Of a stretch of 64,000 nt of DNA, positions 16,487 through 25,694 are shown piece after piece. The stretch comes from Paenibacillus sp. FSL R5-0345. GTDB taxonomy: Bacteria; Bacillota; Bacilli; Paenibacillales; Paenibacillaceae. The stretch's first letter is position 1. Every line of letters begins with the position of its first letter. A program made the translations under genes and the position numbers. The DNA lies in contig NZ_CP009281.1 in assembly GCF_000758585.1 (NCBI RefSeq), positions 5,580,001 through 5,644,000 of the forward strand. The letters run 5' to 3'. The notes beneath the pieces were generated by a model. The model did not search any database. It was not told the DNA's origin and was given only the letters and a program-made list of their open reading frames with translations.

Positions 16487-17203
16487 TTACCCCCCCATAG
16501 AAGAGATCAAGTGCTGGAGCGGAGCCTTGTAGCGAGCGTTAGTTGCAGCAGCCTCTGCCATAATGACATCGTAATATTTAAGCGTCCCCATCCCTTCATG
16601 ATTACGGTAAGCAGTGAGTGACTGATTCAGCATCGCGGGTGCATAACCGTTCAGAATCGCACGGTACCATAAATCATAGTCATGTGTATAGGGAAGTGAT
16701 TCATTAAAAAGTCCAATCGCTCCAAACACCTCTCTTTTGAACATCACCGTACAGCCATTAATAGGGTTACCGTGCAGAAAGCAACGTAAATACTCCAACT
16801 GATTCGGAAACAGAAGTGCGGCGTTCATCTGAAGTAACTGAGATTGACCGTTAATATAATTGAAGTTGGTATAAGAGATGAACAGGTGGTTCTGCTCCAT
16901 GAACAGCACCTGATTATTGATTTTGTCACGGTAGAATAAGTCATCTGAGCTGAGCCATGCCACATAATCTCCAGTTGCATGCAAGATGCCGTGATTCAGT
17001 GCGGAGGCGGTTCCTCCGTTGCTTTTTCCCAAATAATGAATTCGCGGAAAATACGGTCTTATCAGTTCTGAATGAACGGTCGAGCCGTCATCAACGACAA
17101 TGATCTCGTAAGGCTCCCAAGACTGTGATAGCACACTTTGTAAAGCATGCTCTATATAAGGGCAGTTATAAAAAGGAATCACTACCGATACTTTCGGTCT
17201 CAT
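16487..17203 (-). CDS. Glycosyltransferase family 2
   Basis: This 238-residue GT-A enzyme begins MRPKVSVVIPFYNCPYIEHALQSVL, with IIVVDDGS, NGGTASALNHG and the LSSDD metal-binding motif. The start at 17203 overlaps the stop of the upstream reductase gene as ATGA; the 10-codon longer frame has no better site. It is a paralogue of the 15150-15872 enzyme. Both retain all visible catalytic residues, so they probably add different residues rather than being redundant. Confidence 0.9.
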   Translation of the reverse strand: MRPKVSVVIPFYNCPYIEHALQSVLSQSWEPYEIIVVDDGSTVHSELIRPYFPRIHYLGKSNGGTASALNHGILHATGDYVAWLSSDDLFYRDKINNQVLFMEQNHLFISYTNFNYINGQSQLLQMNAALLFPNQLEYLRCFLHGNPINGCTVMFKREVFGAIGLFNESLPYTHDYDLWYRAILNGYAPAMLNQSLTAYRNHEGMGTLKYYDVIMAEAAATNARYKAPLQHLISSMGG

Positions 17204-18183
17204 AACATCCGTCCTTCCCAGTTCGCACGGCAATAGTCCAAAATATCTGTTAAGGACTGACTAAACTCAATTTCTGGCTTCCAGCCCAGGGAAGATACAT
17301 CTTCCTCCGGTGTTGCCGAAGCATCTGAAGGGATTAGTCTATCCCCCGCCACTCCGTTTTCTAGAATAGAGGGTGCAGCTAGTTCTGGTCCCCAGTCCAT
17401 TGGAACCGAAGTTGTGGAAAGGCTTATCAGTTGCTCCGAGATATCTCCAAGTGGCCGCTGTATTCCTGAATCAATTCGATAGATGGTTCCATTGGTACCT
17501 TCGCGCAATATAAGGTCATAAGCTCTTACAGCATCGCGTACATCCAAAAAATCACGTAAGGCATAGCGAGAGGAAAGTTTAAAGGGAGGGATTTCTTCGC
17601 CTGCATACACTTCACTACGAACAATATGCTGTGCCAATAATGAGCAGAAGCCGGTAGAAGGACCGGGACCGATCAGGTTGCAGGGCTCAGCCAGTAGAAC
17701 GGGCTGTTTAAACAAGGTGCCCCAAGCTAGGGACACCAGCTCTTCTATTGTTTTGCTAAGGCTATATGGATGTGGTGGTCCTGCCACCACACCCGGTTTG
17801 AATTTAAGCCGTGAGCCTGCTACAAGAATCCGACTGGCAGGTAAACTTCGCATCGCCTCTAGCAAATATAACGTAGCCATCACATTCGTCTCCATAAAGA
17901 GCAAAGGGTTGCGCCAAGACTCGGGCACCGAATTGTTTCCTGCCAAATGAAGGACAGCCTCCGGTGAAGTTTCCTTGATCATCTCAGCTACGGCCTTCCG
18001 ATTGCTTAAATCACAGTGATAAACCTTTACTCCTTCTGGAAACACAGCGGAAGCCAGGACACCCGCTGTTGATGACGGACGTACCACAGCGGTAACCTCA
18101 GCGCCTCCTGCCGAGAACAAATGAACAGCATGTCGACCGGTGAATCCGGCCGCCCCGGTGATTAGTAGTTTTTGCCCTTTCAT
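17200..18183 (-). CDS. NAD-dependent epimerase/dehydratase (extended SDR)
   Basis: This 327-residue protein has the extended SDR Rossmann motif GAAGFTG (residues 9-15), HLAGNNSVPESW, and the catalytic YxxxK in PHPYSLSKTIEEL. It continues with the substrate-domain segment YALRDFLDVRDAVRAYDLIL found in GDP-4-keto-6-deoxymannose reductases and UDP-sugar epimerases. It overlaps both neighbours by 4 bp. It may perform the final reduction or epimerisation of the sugar nucleotide. Its exact substrate is uncertain. Confidence 0.8.
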   Translation of the reverse strand: MKGQKLLITGAAGFTGRHAVHLFSAGGAEVTAVVRPSSTAGVLASAVFPEGVKVYHCDLSNRKAVAEMIKETSPEAVLHLAGNNSVPESWRNPLLFMETNVMATLYLLEAMRSLPASRILVAGSRLKFKPGVVAGPPHPYSLSKTIEELVSLAWGTLFKQPVLLAEPCNLIGPGPSTGFCSLLAQHIVRSEVYAGEEIPPFKLSSRYALRDFLDVRDAVRAYDLILREGTNGTIYRIDSGIQRPLGDISEQLISLSTTSVPMDWGPELAAPSILENGVAGDRLIPSDASATPEEDVSSLGWKPEIEFSQSLTDILDYCRANWEGRML

Positions 18184-19019
18184 GGGGACATCTCTGACTG
18201 TTTCATCCAGTCAGCCAGTTCTTGCAGCATCAGGGGGTACGAAGGCAACGGAAAGTTAACATCCGTTCTTGTATTCACTAATGTACGATCTTGGACATGT
18301 TCATCCTCAGGAATGATTTCCACATCCTCTTTATGAAAAGCAGCCTGAATATACTGAAGCAGCTCATACTTGCTCACCGGCTTCGGATGCGCTAAATGGA
18401 TCAGCCCCGATACCGTGGAATCCAGCAGTGTATCTACTGCTTTGGCTAATTGGAGTGTAGTGACCCCATTCCACATCACCCGGCGGTATCCTGACACTTG
18501 ACCACTCTGTGACAGGAACCAATCCATCAGACCAATACCGCCTGAACGGATTTCCGGACCAATAATCGAAGTGCGGATTGTAAGATGTCCAGGTTGCCGC
18601 ACCTCGCCAAGACTTTTTGAAATCGCATAAGATGACGTGCCATCAGGTACATCCTCTTCTGTGTACCCCCCGCGTGTTCCTTCAAACACGCAGTCGGTAC
18701 TGATATGAATAAGTCTTGCGTGAACAGCTTCCGCCATTCGCCACAAGTGGTGAGGAAGAAATCCATTCACGTGGTAAGCTCCAATTCTGTCACGTTCTGC
18801 GAATTGATTGAGTACCCCCATCGCATTAATGATGCAATGAGGGGAGACGATATCGACCAGCTTCTCTACTCCGGCTATATCGTTCGCATCTACATACAGC
18901 CCGCCAAGATCGCTCTTATCCCGGGTTGTATGGAAGACGTGATGCTTGCCCTGGCGGCGAAAATAATCCGCCAGCATATGCCCCGCCATACCGTTTCCAC
19001 CAAGGATAAGCAGCTTCAT
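18180..19019 (-). CDS. RmlD-like sugar nucleotide reductase (CapF/FnlB role likely)
   Basis: This 279-residue SDR has GGNGMAGHMLADYF (cofactor binding), RLIHISTDCVFEG and a YxxxK motif (SYAISKSLGE), the pattern of dTDP-4-dehydrorhamnose reductase. The next gene is a CapE-like UDP-GlcNAc dehydratase and the one before that a 2-epimerase. From this context it probably reduces a UDP-4-keto-6-deoxy-HexNAc, as CapF/FnlB do. It lacks the C-terminal cupin domain of CapF (about 370 residues), so the assignment is by context. Confidence 0.75.
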   Translation of the reverse strand: MKLLILGGNGMAGHMLADYFRRQGKHHVFHTTRDKSDLGGLYVDANDIAGVEKLVDIVSPHCIINAMGVLNQFAERDRIGAYHVNGFLPHHLWRMAEAVHARLIHISTDCVFEGTRGGYTEEDVPDGTSSYAISKSLGEVRQPGHLTIRTSIIGPEIRSGGIGLMDWFLSQSGQVSGYRRVMWNGVTTLQLAKAVDTLLDSTVSGLIHLAHPKPVSKYELLQYIQAAFHKEDVEIIPEDEHVQDRTLVNTRTDVNFPLPSYPLMLQELADWMKQSEMSP

Positions 19020-20002
19020 TGCAGAAACCCTCCCCGAATCAGGATGCTTTTGATCTCTTCCTGATCCATTAGATTTGTCTCTGAACTGAAGCTATTAAAG
19101 GAGACATGAGGATAAGCGCTATAATGTGCCTTTAATTCCGGCATGTTCAGCGTAGGGAGAATTACTAGATACTGTTCATCGTAGACGACAGTGGTTAAGC
19201 TTTCGAAATCACTCATTAGAATCTCGTGTATTTTCTCCCCAGGACGAATTCCGGTCTCAACAATACTTACATTGGACTCTCCAGAGGCTTCGATTAACAC
19301 CTCTGCCAAATCGATAATCCGGCAGGTCGGCATCGTCATGACAAAGATTTCTCCACCTAAGCTAACCTCAGAGGCTTTAAATAACAAGGTTATCGCATCG
19401 CGTAATGTGAAAAAGAAGCGGGTCATTTTCATATCAGTAATGCGTACCTGTCCCTTGTCCTTGATCTGCTTCATGAACAAGTGCACTACGCTGCCGTTCG
19501 TTCCGAGCACATTACCTCCACGCACGGTTACAAAACGGGTGTTTGAGCCAATTAGGTTGGCGTAGACGAACAATTTTTCCCCAATCGCTTTGGTCATCCC
19601 ATAGAAGTTCGACGGGTTCGCTGCCTTATCAGTAGAGATGTAAATGGCTTTCTCAACACCATTCACAATGGCAGCTTCAATCACATTCTGGGTACCGACT
19701 ACATTGGTTTTAAGTGCTTCATAGGGCTGATCTTCACAGACCGGAACATGCTTAAGTGCCGCCAAATGGAAGATGTAATCCACGCCGCGGCAGGCGGCGA
19801 TCAGCGCATCCTTGTCACGGATATCGCCAATGATAAAACTGAGACGGTGATCCTCGAACTCCCGGCTCATTGCCACTTGTGCAGATTCGCTGCGGGAGAA
19901 TACGATGATTTCCTTAGGATTTTGAGGCAGAAGTTGCCTAATCAGTTCATGCCCCCAGGAACCGGTGCCGCCTGTGACCACAATCCGTTTATTATTGAAC
20001 AT
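19016..20002 (-). CDS. UDP-GlcNAc 4,6-dehydratase/epimerase, CapE/FnlA-like
   Basis: This 328-residue SDR carries the cofactor motif RIVVTGGTGSWGHELI, LAALKHVPVCE, the STDKAANPSNFYGMTK block and a long MTRFFFTLRDAITLLF segment. That combination is characteristic of soluble CapD/FlaA1-type enzymes (CapE, FnlA, PseB relatives). Position M (of the YGMTK block) is as in CapE-type proteins. The ATG at 20002 follows GGAGG by 8 nt and overlaps the 2-epimerase gene by 11 bp. Product prediction: UDP-2-acetamido-2,6-dideoxy-4-keto hexose, the precursor of FucNAc or related sugars. Confidence 0.82.
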   Translation of the reverse strand: MFNNKRIVVTGGTGSWGHELIRQLLPQNPKEIIVFSRSESAQVAMSREFEDHRLSFIIGDIRDKDALIAACRGVDYIFHLAALKHVPVCEDQPYEALKTNVVGTQNVIEAAIVNGVEKAIYISTDKAANPSNFYGMTKAIGEKLFVYANLIGSNTRFVTVRGGNVLGTNGSVVHLFMKQIKDKGQVRITDMKMTRFFFTLRDAITLLFKASEVSLGGEIFVMTMPTCRIIDLAEVLIEASGESNVSIVETGIRPGEKIHEILMSDFESLTTVVYDEQYLVILPTLNMPELKAHYSAYPHVSFNSFSSETNLMDQEEIKSILIRGGFLQ

Positions 20003-21086
20003 GCAGGTTCCCTCCAAGCAAAAATTTAACTACCTTTACCGAAACATCCGGAGTCAAGTAACCTTCCGGAGCCACCCAATCCCGGCGAAGCGCCGTCATC
20101 AGCTTGACGCTGCGCAGAATATTGTTCTGATCTACACCTGACACCACATTACTTCCGCAATCCACCGTTTCTGGACGCTCCGTTGTTCTGCGAATCGTCA
20201 CGGTTGGCACTTTCATCAAGCAGCATTCCTCCTGTACGGTCCCGCTGTCGGTGATGGCACACAAGGCATGCTGTTCCAAATAAACAAAATCAAAAAATCC
20301 GAAGGGCTCATGAAATTCAACGAGAGGGTTCATTGGAAGAGAGAATTGCTCGGTTAGTTTGGAGCGAGTGCGAGGATGAATGCTGCATATTAAACGAATT
20401 CCAAAATGCTCAGCCACAGCGTTAAGACCTGACATAATTTGTACAAGGGACTCTGGATCATCTACATTCTCTGCACGGTGTGCTGTTACAAGGAAATACT
20501 GCCCTGAGGTAAGCTTCAGCTGCTCCAGAATGCTGCTAGACTGGATCCTTGCTTCAAAATGAGTCATGACCTCATGAATCGGATTTCCAGTTAACACAAT
20601 ACGTCTGCTAGGGAAGCCTTCGCTAATTAGATGTCTTTTACTCTGCTGTGTATATGGCATATTAATGGTTGAAACGGCATCTATGACACGGCGGTTTTTC
20701 TCTTCGGGCACTTTTAGGTCATAGCAGCGGTTCCCCGCTTCCATATGCACCACCGGAATACCCATTCGTTCCGCCAAAATCGCGCATAGCGCGCTATTCG
20801 TATCCCCCAGAAGCAAGACACGGTCTGGCTGTTCTTTCTGTAAAATGCTTTCTAGCCCTCCGAACATAGCGGCAAGCTGGCCGCCGAGTCCTGCTTGCTT
20901 ATCCTGCAGCACATAATCCGGCGCTCGCAGTCCCAGCTCCGCAAAGAAAATGCCACTGAGACTGGCGGTGAAGTTCTGACCGGTATGCACCAGAATGTGC
21001 CGCTCAGCATGTTCGTCGAGAAGCGGAATGATAACACTGAGGCGGATGATTTCAGGCCTCGTGCCCAAAATCGTCATGATCTTCAT
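19992..21086 (-). CDS. UDP-N-acetylglucosamine 2-epimerase (CapG/FnlC/WecB type)
   Basis: This 364-residue GT-B-fold epimerase begins IMTILGTRPEIIRLSVI. It has VHTGQNF, GDTNSAL, HMEAGNRCYDLKVPEEKNRR, ENVDDPE and, near the end, ITDSGTVQEE-CCLMKVP and RRTTERPE, the full set for non-hydrolysing UDP-HexNAc 2-epimerases. Beside a CapE-like dehydratase and a reductase it should act last (CapG/FnlC role) in making UDP-L-FucNAc rather than UDP-ManNAc. It is the first gene of the tight eight-gene operon, preceded by the 51-bp repeat array. Confidence 0.88.
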   Translation of the reverse strand: MKIMTILGTRPEIIRLSVIIPLLDEHAERHILVHTGQNFTASLSGIFFAELGLRAPDYVLQDKQAGLGGQLAAMFGGLESILQKEQPDRVLLLGDTNSALCAILAERMGIPVVHMEAGNRCYDLKVPEEKNRRVIDAVSTINMPYTQQSKRHLISEGFPSRRIVLTGNPIHEVMTHFEARIQSSSILEQLKLTSGQYFLVTAHRAENVDDPESLVQIMSGLNAVAEHFGIRLICSIHPRTRSKLTEQFSLPMNPLVEFHEPFGFFDFVYLEQHALCAITDSGTVQEECCLMKVPTVTIRRTTERPETVDCGSNVVSGVDQNNILRSVKLMTALRRDWVAPEGYLTPDVSVKVVKFLLGGNLHVQ

Positions 21087-21218
21087 GAGTTCACTCCCCT
21101 GCCTGTTTGATGATGGTCTGTCTTGGCTCAGTCGGGTGGACTGAGTGTGAAAAGAATAGGGCTCTTATCTGGACTCGGATAATCTACGAGAGTTATACTG
21201 TTTATTGCGCGTTTCCGG

Positions 21219-21610
21219 CCGGATTCGCGGGCAATCTGGGGGGTTTTTACCCTTCTTTCCGCCCATTTGACTGGATTCGCGGCAATCTGGGGGATTTATA
21301 CACCTCTTTTTGCTCATTTGGCCGGATTCGCGGCAATCTGGGGGATTTTTACCCCTCTTTTCGCTCATTTGGCCGGATTCGCGGCAACCTGGGGGATTTT
21401 TACCCCTCTTTTCGCTCATTTGGCCGGATTCGCGGCAATCTGGGGGATTTTTACCCCTCTGTTTGCTCATTCGGCCGAATTCGTAGCAATCTGGGGGATT
21501 TATACACCTCTTTTCGCTCATTCGGCCGGATTCGTAGCAATCTGGGGGATTTATACACCTCTTTTTGCTCATTTGGCCGGATTCGCGGCAATCTGGGGGA
21601 TTTTTCCCCT
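21219..21610. repeat. 51-bp tandem repeat array, about 7.5 copies
   Basis: Units begin (at GGATTC) at 21221, 21273, 21324, 21375, 21426, 21477, 21528 and 21579. Each contains CAATCTGGGGGATTT, then ACCCCTCTTTT, then GCTCATTTGGCC, with scattered substitutions. The period of 51 keeps frames open on both strands (17-residue peptide repeats). No ribosome binding site or recognisable protein supports coding, and the codon-level changes are not biased to silent sites. The array fills the gap between two glycosylation genes. Confidence 0.85.
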
Positions 21611-21647
21611 CTTGCTCCGCTAGCCACCTTCGCGGCAAGCGGAGCAT

Positions 21648-23114
21648 TTACGCCGTGCGCCGCCGCCCACTCCGGCGGGCCCGGCGGCGCTTGCCCCCGG
21701 CGGTGCTCCGCCGCCGGGCAGAACCCTTACGCCGCTTGCGAGCAGCGCGGCGCAAAACCAACGGGCGACCGCTTCGCCGGCGCGCCCGGACTTTGCCGCG
21801 CCGCTTGCGGGCGACGCGGCTCGGCAGGCCCTTGCTTCGCGGCGGCAAAGCCGGCGATGCTGCGGGCAGTTCAGGCAGGACAGCGGGTGATTCCACCACG
21901 CTGTCTGCCTCGCGCACCGGCGGTGCGCTGCAATAGCGGAGGCTCCACATCTCCGCAAGACCCTGCAGGCGGCTCCGATAAGCCGCTGGGCCATAAACGG
22001 CGTCGACGCGCTCCCGCGCTTGGGCGCCTATGGTTATCGCCAGTCCCGGCTGCGCCAGCATGACGTTGACTCTTTCGGCCAGCGCGGAAATGTCCGACGC
22101 TGGGACGAGATTTTCGCTGCAGCCTGCTGCGTGCAGAATCTCCCGCAAGCCCCCGGAGTCGTAAGCGACTACGGGCTTTCCAAAAGCCATTCCTTCCAAA
22201 GCGGTCATTCCAAAGCCTTCACGGATCAGACTGGGAACAACCAGTACATCCATCGCGCAATAAGCAGATGGAAGACATTCAGCATAACCAACAAATTTAA
22301 AGCGGGTATACAGTCCCTCAAGCTTTACCTTGCGGACACAGCGATCATAGTAGCTTTTGTCACCGGCTGAGCCTATGACAACAAATTTCGTATTGGGATG
22401 GACTGCGTACACAAGCACAGCCATTTTCACAAAATGTTCCAATCCTTTTTCCTTATTAATAAAGGAAGAAATATAACCGACCAGCTGCTCCTGCGGTTTA
22501 ATCCTTAGCTCTCGCCGGTGTTCGCCCCGAAGCTTGCTCCAAGCCTCAATCATCATCTCTTTGTCATTCCAAGAAGGGGGTAGCTGGATTACTTTCTCCG
22601 CTCTCACTTCCTCTGGAAAGCAAGCTGCTGCCGTCTGTGAAATAGACAGAATCTCATCACTATTCCGATGAATCAGCCCTACACTAATGGGTGTATATTC
22701 ATTGTCAGTTATCGTCTCTGATATTTTCCATACCACCGGAATGCCCAGTGACTTGGCAGCCATTGCCGGCAAAGCATGCACACAGGTACTTGTAATTATA
22801 AACGACGGGCGCAGAGAGGCTAGCCAGTCTGTTAATTCGTGATACTCCCTGCCTTCCTGAAATTTACGAGCATCTGCCTCGAGCCCTGCATAAGGAGTGT
22901 ACATTCCGTATAAAAGAGGAATCGAGAGCAACTGTACACTTATTCCGCAGCTTCGAGCCTGAGCAGTCAGCTTGCCGTCCTGAGGTGCAACGAGAATACA
23001 ATTAAAGTACGGAGAAAGCTCCTGAGCGAAAAACAACAACAGCTTCTCCGCTCCGGTAATACTGCGTGTATTGGATACATGTGAAAAGAGGACGATTGTA
23101 GCTTTATCAGCCAT
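21648..23114 (-). CDS. Glycosyltransferase family 4 with Arg-rich C-terminal tail
   Basis: The first 390 or so residues form a GT-B glycosyltransferase (GAEKLLLFFAQEL at the N-terminus, VGYISSFINKEKGLEHFV, then VVPSLIREGFGMTALEGMAFGKPVVAYDSGGLREIL). A tail of nearly 100 residues follows: first a Pro/Ala/Val segment, then dense Arg/Lys (RVARKRRGKVRARRRSGR and more). The DNA of the tail is much richer in G+C than the body. The ATG at 23114 follows GGGAG by 11 nt. A stronger site, AGGGAGGTGA, stands 40 nt upstream in front of a seven-codon open frame (23154-23131), possibly a leader peptide. The basic tail may dock the enzyme on an acidic surface or partner. Confidence 0.85.
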   Translation of the reverse strand: MADKATIVLFSHVSNTRSITGAEKLLLFFAQELSPYFNCILVAPQDGKLTAQARSCGISVQLLSIPLLYGMYTPYAGLEADARKFQEGREYHELTDWLASLRPSFIITSTCVHALPAMAAKSLGIPVVWKISETITDNEYTPISVGLIHRNSDEILSISQTAAACFPEEVRAEKVIQLPPSWNDKEMMIEAWSKLRGEHRRELRIKPQEQLVGYISSFINKEKGLEHFVKMAVLVYAVHPNTKFVVIGSAGDKSYYDRCVRKVKLEGLYTRFKFVGYAECLPSAYCAMDVLVVPSLIREGFGMTALEGMAFGKPVVAYDSGGLREILHAAGCSENLVPASDISALAERVNVMLAQPGLAITIGAQARERVDAVYGPAAYRSRLQGLAEMWSLRYCSAPPVREADSVVESPAVLPELPAASPALPPRSKGLPSRVARKRRGKVRARRRSGRPLVLRRAARKRRKGSARRRSTAGGKRRRARRSGRRRTA

Positions 23115-23164
23115 GGCGTTTCGGCGCTCCCTAACGAGGGCCTGGAGCAGCCATTCACCTCCCT

Positions 23165-23233
23165 AAAAGTTTTACGAAGCGTTGCTCAATCTCTTACTTC
23201 GCAGTAAAACTCGCCTCGAAAGCATCCGCTTTT
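23165..23233 (-). repeat. Leader repeat related to the 56695 array
   Basis: This stretch shares TTACTTCGCA, AAAACT-GC-TCG and AAGC with the 62-bp units at 56695-56880. Like them it lies directly upstream of a minus-strand ribosome binding site. On the RNA strand its ends (AAAAGCGG and similar) can pair with inner parts, suggesting a structured 5' leader. Confidence 0.45.
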
Positions 23234-23402
23234 CCCGAGCCCCCGCCACTCAGCTATTCAATCCGCTCCAGCTGAAATTTCTTTTCATAGGTTACAGGCA
23301 TACGCTGAGGCCGGTTCTACAGTATATCGAGGAAAAACAGATGCCGGCACGACACCTGTCCCCTGCTAAACGCACATTTCCATATCCAGTTCAGAAACAA
23401 GC

Positions 23403-24539
23403 CTAGCCGTAAATTACCGCTAACATCTGGTAAATACGTTTTGCGTAGGTGTGATCCTTAAGCGTCCGTTCAAAAGCGCGCAGTGCGATCGCCCGGCGTT
23501 CCTCCTCATGGGTTAGGTAATAACGGATTTTATCCATCATTTCCTGAGGGCTTGCAAAGGTCTCAATTTCTTCACCCGGTTTGTAGAAAGATCCCATATC
23601 ATCTCTGGCATCCACTAATTGCAATGTGCCTGTTGCTGCAATTTCAAAGGTACGCGGATTAGGAGAAACAGCTGGAATCGAGAGCGTATTGTTGTTAACT
23701 ACTTCATCAATGTGCGAGCGGTGGAGGTTAATGACGATTTTAGAGCCACTGTAAGCTACCGCTGTTTCTTGTGGCGACATCCACTTACCAATTTCAATAC
23801 GGTCACCGTACAGCGGGGCCTCAGGCAGACGATCCCACCAGATTCCGTTAATCACCGTGTTATAGTTCATCAGGTCAGGAAGAATCTCACGGAAGAAGTT
23901 GACCCGGTTCCAATAGGCGGAGCCAATAAAGCTAACTTCCCGATTCAATGACGAACGTGTTGTAGTAGGACGGTAATGCTCTAGATGAGCAGCAAAGGGG
24001 AGATAATGGACCTCAGGGCAACCGAGTCCCCGGTAGAAATCAATACAATTACGTTCAAGTGTGAATACAAAATCGTAGTGTGCTACAATCTTGATCGTAA
24101 AGTCAGTGTAATAAGGATCATCTGTAAGCCAAATCGCTGTCCGGACGCCACTAGTGCGAATCGCATCGATCTGCTCAAGCGGTAAATCCATACCGTCCAA
24201 TACCAGTACAAGATCCGGTCTTTGCGCTGCAGCCAACTCTACTAGATTTTGACGCACGTCCGTTATCGTAACTTGAGCTGTTAATTTTTGCAGAGCGCAA
24301 AGAACCGCATCATCTAAAGGGGAGTAAGGGTATCCTTTGCCAGAAGCGACATACATGACATGAATATTCCGTACAGGAAATACTTCTTCAGGACGACCAT
24401 TCAGAATTGCAAGACGCCCCCGTAAATAGCCCTCATCATAACCGCCTTTGAAACCACTCAGGCGACCACGCAGCTTTTCTTCCTCTGGAGGTGTCAGAGG
24501 TAATGGTGGTGTAGGCATAATAAATTCATTATTATTCAT
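23403..24539 (-). CDS. CgeB-family spore glycosyltransferase
   Basis: This 378-residue protein matches the CgeB/DUF3880 type. The central part has LVLVLDGMDLPLEQIDAIR, TAIWLTDDPYYTDFTIKIVAHYDFVFTLERNCIDFY, VSFIGSAYWNRVNFFREI, and YSGSKIVINLHR. The C-terminal part has NPRTFEIAATGTLQLVDARDD, the donor-site-like segment. The N-terminus carries a GGYDEGYLRGRL motif. CgeB proteins act in late sporulation and glycosylate the spore surface. The start follows AAAGGAG at about 11 nt. Upstream and 30 bp away is a second CgeB gene, probably in the same transcript. Confidence 0.9.
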   Translation of the reverse strand: MNNNEFIMPTPPLPLTPPEEEKLRGRLSGFKGGYDEGYLRGRLAILNGRPEEVFPVRNIHVMYVASGKGYPYSPLDDAVLCALQKLTAQVTITDVRQNLVELAAAQRPDLVLVLDGMDLPLEQIDAIRTSGVRTAIWLTDDPYYTDFTIKIVAHYDFVFTLERNCIDFYRGLGCPEVHYLPFAAHLEHYRPTTTRSSLNREVSFIGSAYWNRVNFFREILPDLMNYNTVINGIWWDRLPEAPLYGDRIEIGKWMSPQETAVAYSGSKIVINLHRSHIDEVVNNNTLSIPAVSPNPRTFEIAATGTLQLVDARDDMGSFYKPGEEIETFASPQEMMDKIRYYLTHEEERRAIALRAFERTLKDHTYAKRIYQMLAVIYG

Positions 24540-24569
24540 AATCCTCGCTCCTTTATCCCGTTATTGATT

Positions 24570-25694
24570 TCATACACGTGAAGCAATCACATTCAACAGA
24601 TGAGGCAAACGCGCAGTGAATGTATGGTTGCGCATTGTAGTCCGTAATCCCCGTAAGGCGTAGATTCGACGCTCTTTTTCATGCTTCAGATAGTACTCAA
24701 TCTTCTGCTGCAATTCCTTAGCGGAGCCAAAAGTATCCAGATCATAACCAGGCCGATAATAATTGCCCAGGTCCTCACGAACATCCGTAAGCTGCATAGT
24801 ACCGCAGGCGCTGATCTCATAGGTCCGCGGATTGATGGAACGTGAAGGAAGGCGGTAGCTATTCCGGTTATCCTGTCCTACTTCCCACGGGCGGTGAATA
24901 TTAATGACTATTTTCGCACCACTGTAGTAGTTCGCTGTTTCCTCAGGCGGAATAAAGCCGTTGCTAATAAAAGGTGTAAGCTGATCATAGGTGGCGAGGC
25001 GTTCCCAAAATCCCCCGGCGATAAGCACCTTCTTCCCCTTTAGATAAGGTGCCAGTTCATCGAACAGCTCTGTCCGGTTACGAAATGCATTACCAATAAA
25101 TACAATGTCATACTGATATTGCGGGCCGGTACGGCGTGGGTAGAACATCTTTGGATTGACACATAGTGGCAAATAATGAACCGATGACACTCCAAGGGAT
25201 TGATAGAACTCCACACAACCCAGCTCATGTGTAAATACGTGATCATAGTGCCTACAAATGACTGAAGTGTCCTCTGTAAAATAAGGATCATCCACAAACC
25301 AGATGGCGGTGGGGATGCCTAGCTTTCTTATCTCTGAAATCTGCTCTAAATGATTTTCCGGGAATACGTGAAGTCCATTCATTACTAATACTGCTCCAGG
25401 CATTTCCCGTGCCGCGGTTTCCAGCATCGTTTCAGGAGTGCTTATTACAAGCTCACTTACAAGCTGCTGCAGTGCCTCCGTTACGCCAGTGTCGATCGCC
25501 TGAAATCCTTGAGGAACATACATTAACTTAAATGGTCGGCAGGCTTCGACCCCTGGAGTATTCAGACGCTGCACAGCCTCACACATGCCAAGACGATATC
25601 CTTCGTGATAACCGTCGCGATATTCTCGCGGACGCTTGTGTTTTTTTCTCTTTCTCGCTTTCACGGCCTTCACCCTGCCCCGTCGTATTCTCAA
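24570..25694 (-). CDS. CgeB-family spore glycosyltransferase with basic N-terminus
   Basis: This is a paralogue of the preceding CgeB gene, with the same blocks: TAIWFVDDPYFTEDTSVICRHYDHVFTHELGCVEFYQSLG, IVFIGNAFRNRTELFDEL, YSGAKIVINIHRP and NPRTYEISACGTMQLTDVREDLGNYY. The N-terminal 25 residues are very basic (RRGRVKAVKARKRKKHKRPREY) and are followed by DGYHEGYRLG. The frame opens at a TTG (25694) with no good site; GTG codons at 25673 and 25664 are alternatives, so the start is uncertain. The basic head recalls the Arg-rich extensions of other enzymes in this island. Confidence 0.85.
   Translation of the reverse strand: MRIRRGRVKAVKARKRKKHKRPREYRDGYHEGYRLGMCEAVQRLNTPGVEACRPFKLMYVPQGFQAIDTGVTEALQQLVSELVISTPETMLETAAREMPGAVLVMNGLHVFPENHLEQISEIRKLGIPTAIWFVDDPYFTEDTSVICRHYDHVFTHELGCVEFYQSLGVSSVHYLPLCVNPKMFYPRRTGPQYQYDIVFIGNAFRNRTELFDELAPYLKGKKVLIAGGFWERLATYDQLTPFISNGFIPPEETANYYSGAKIVINIHRPWEVGQDNRNSYRLPSRSINPRTYEISACGTMQLTDVREDLGNYYRPGYDLDTFGSAKELQQKIEYYLKHEKERRIYALRGLRTTMRNHTFTARLPHLLNVIASRV

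Noticed and set aside
21219-21610. CRISPR array
   Set aside because: Units abut with no unique spacers, and no cas gene is present. The same applies to the 62-bp units at 56695.
21107-22063. Long plus-strand ORF and a 160-codon minus-strand ORF across the 51-bp array
   Set aside because: Both are produced by a 51-bp period with no stops. They lack ribosome sites and recognisable domains.
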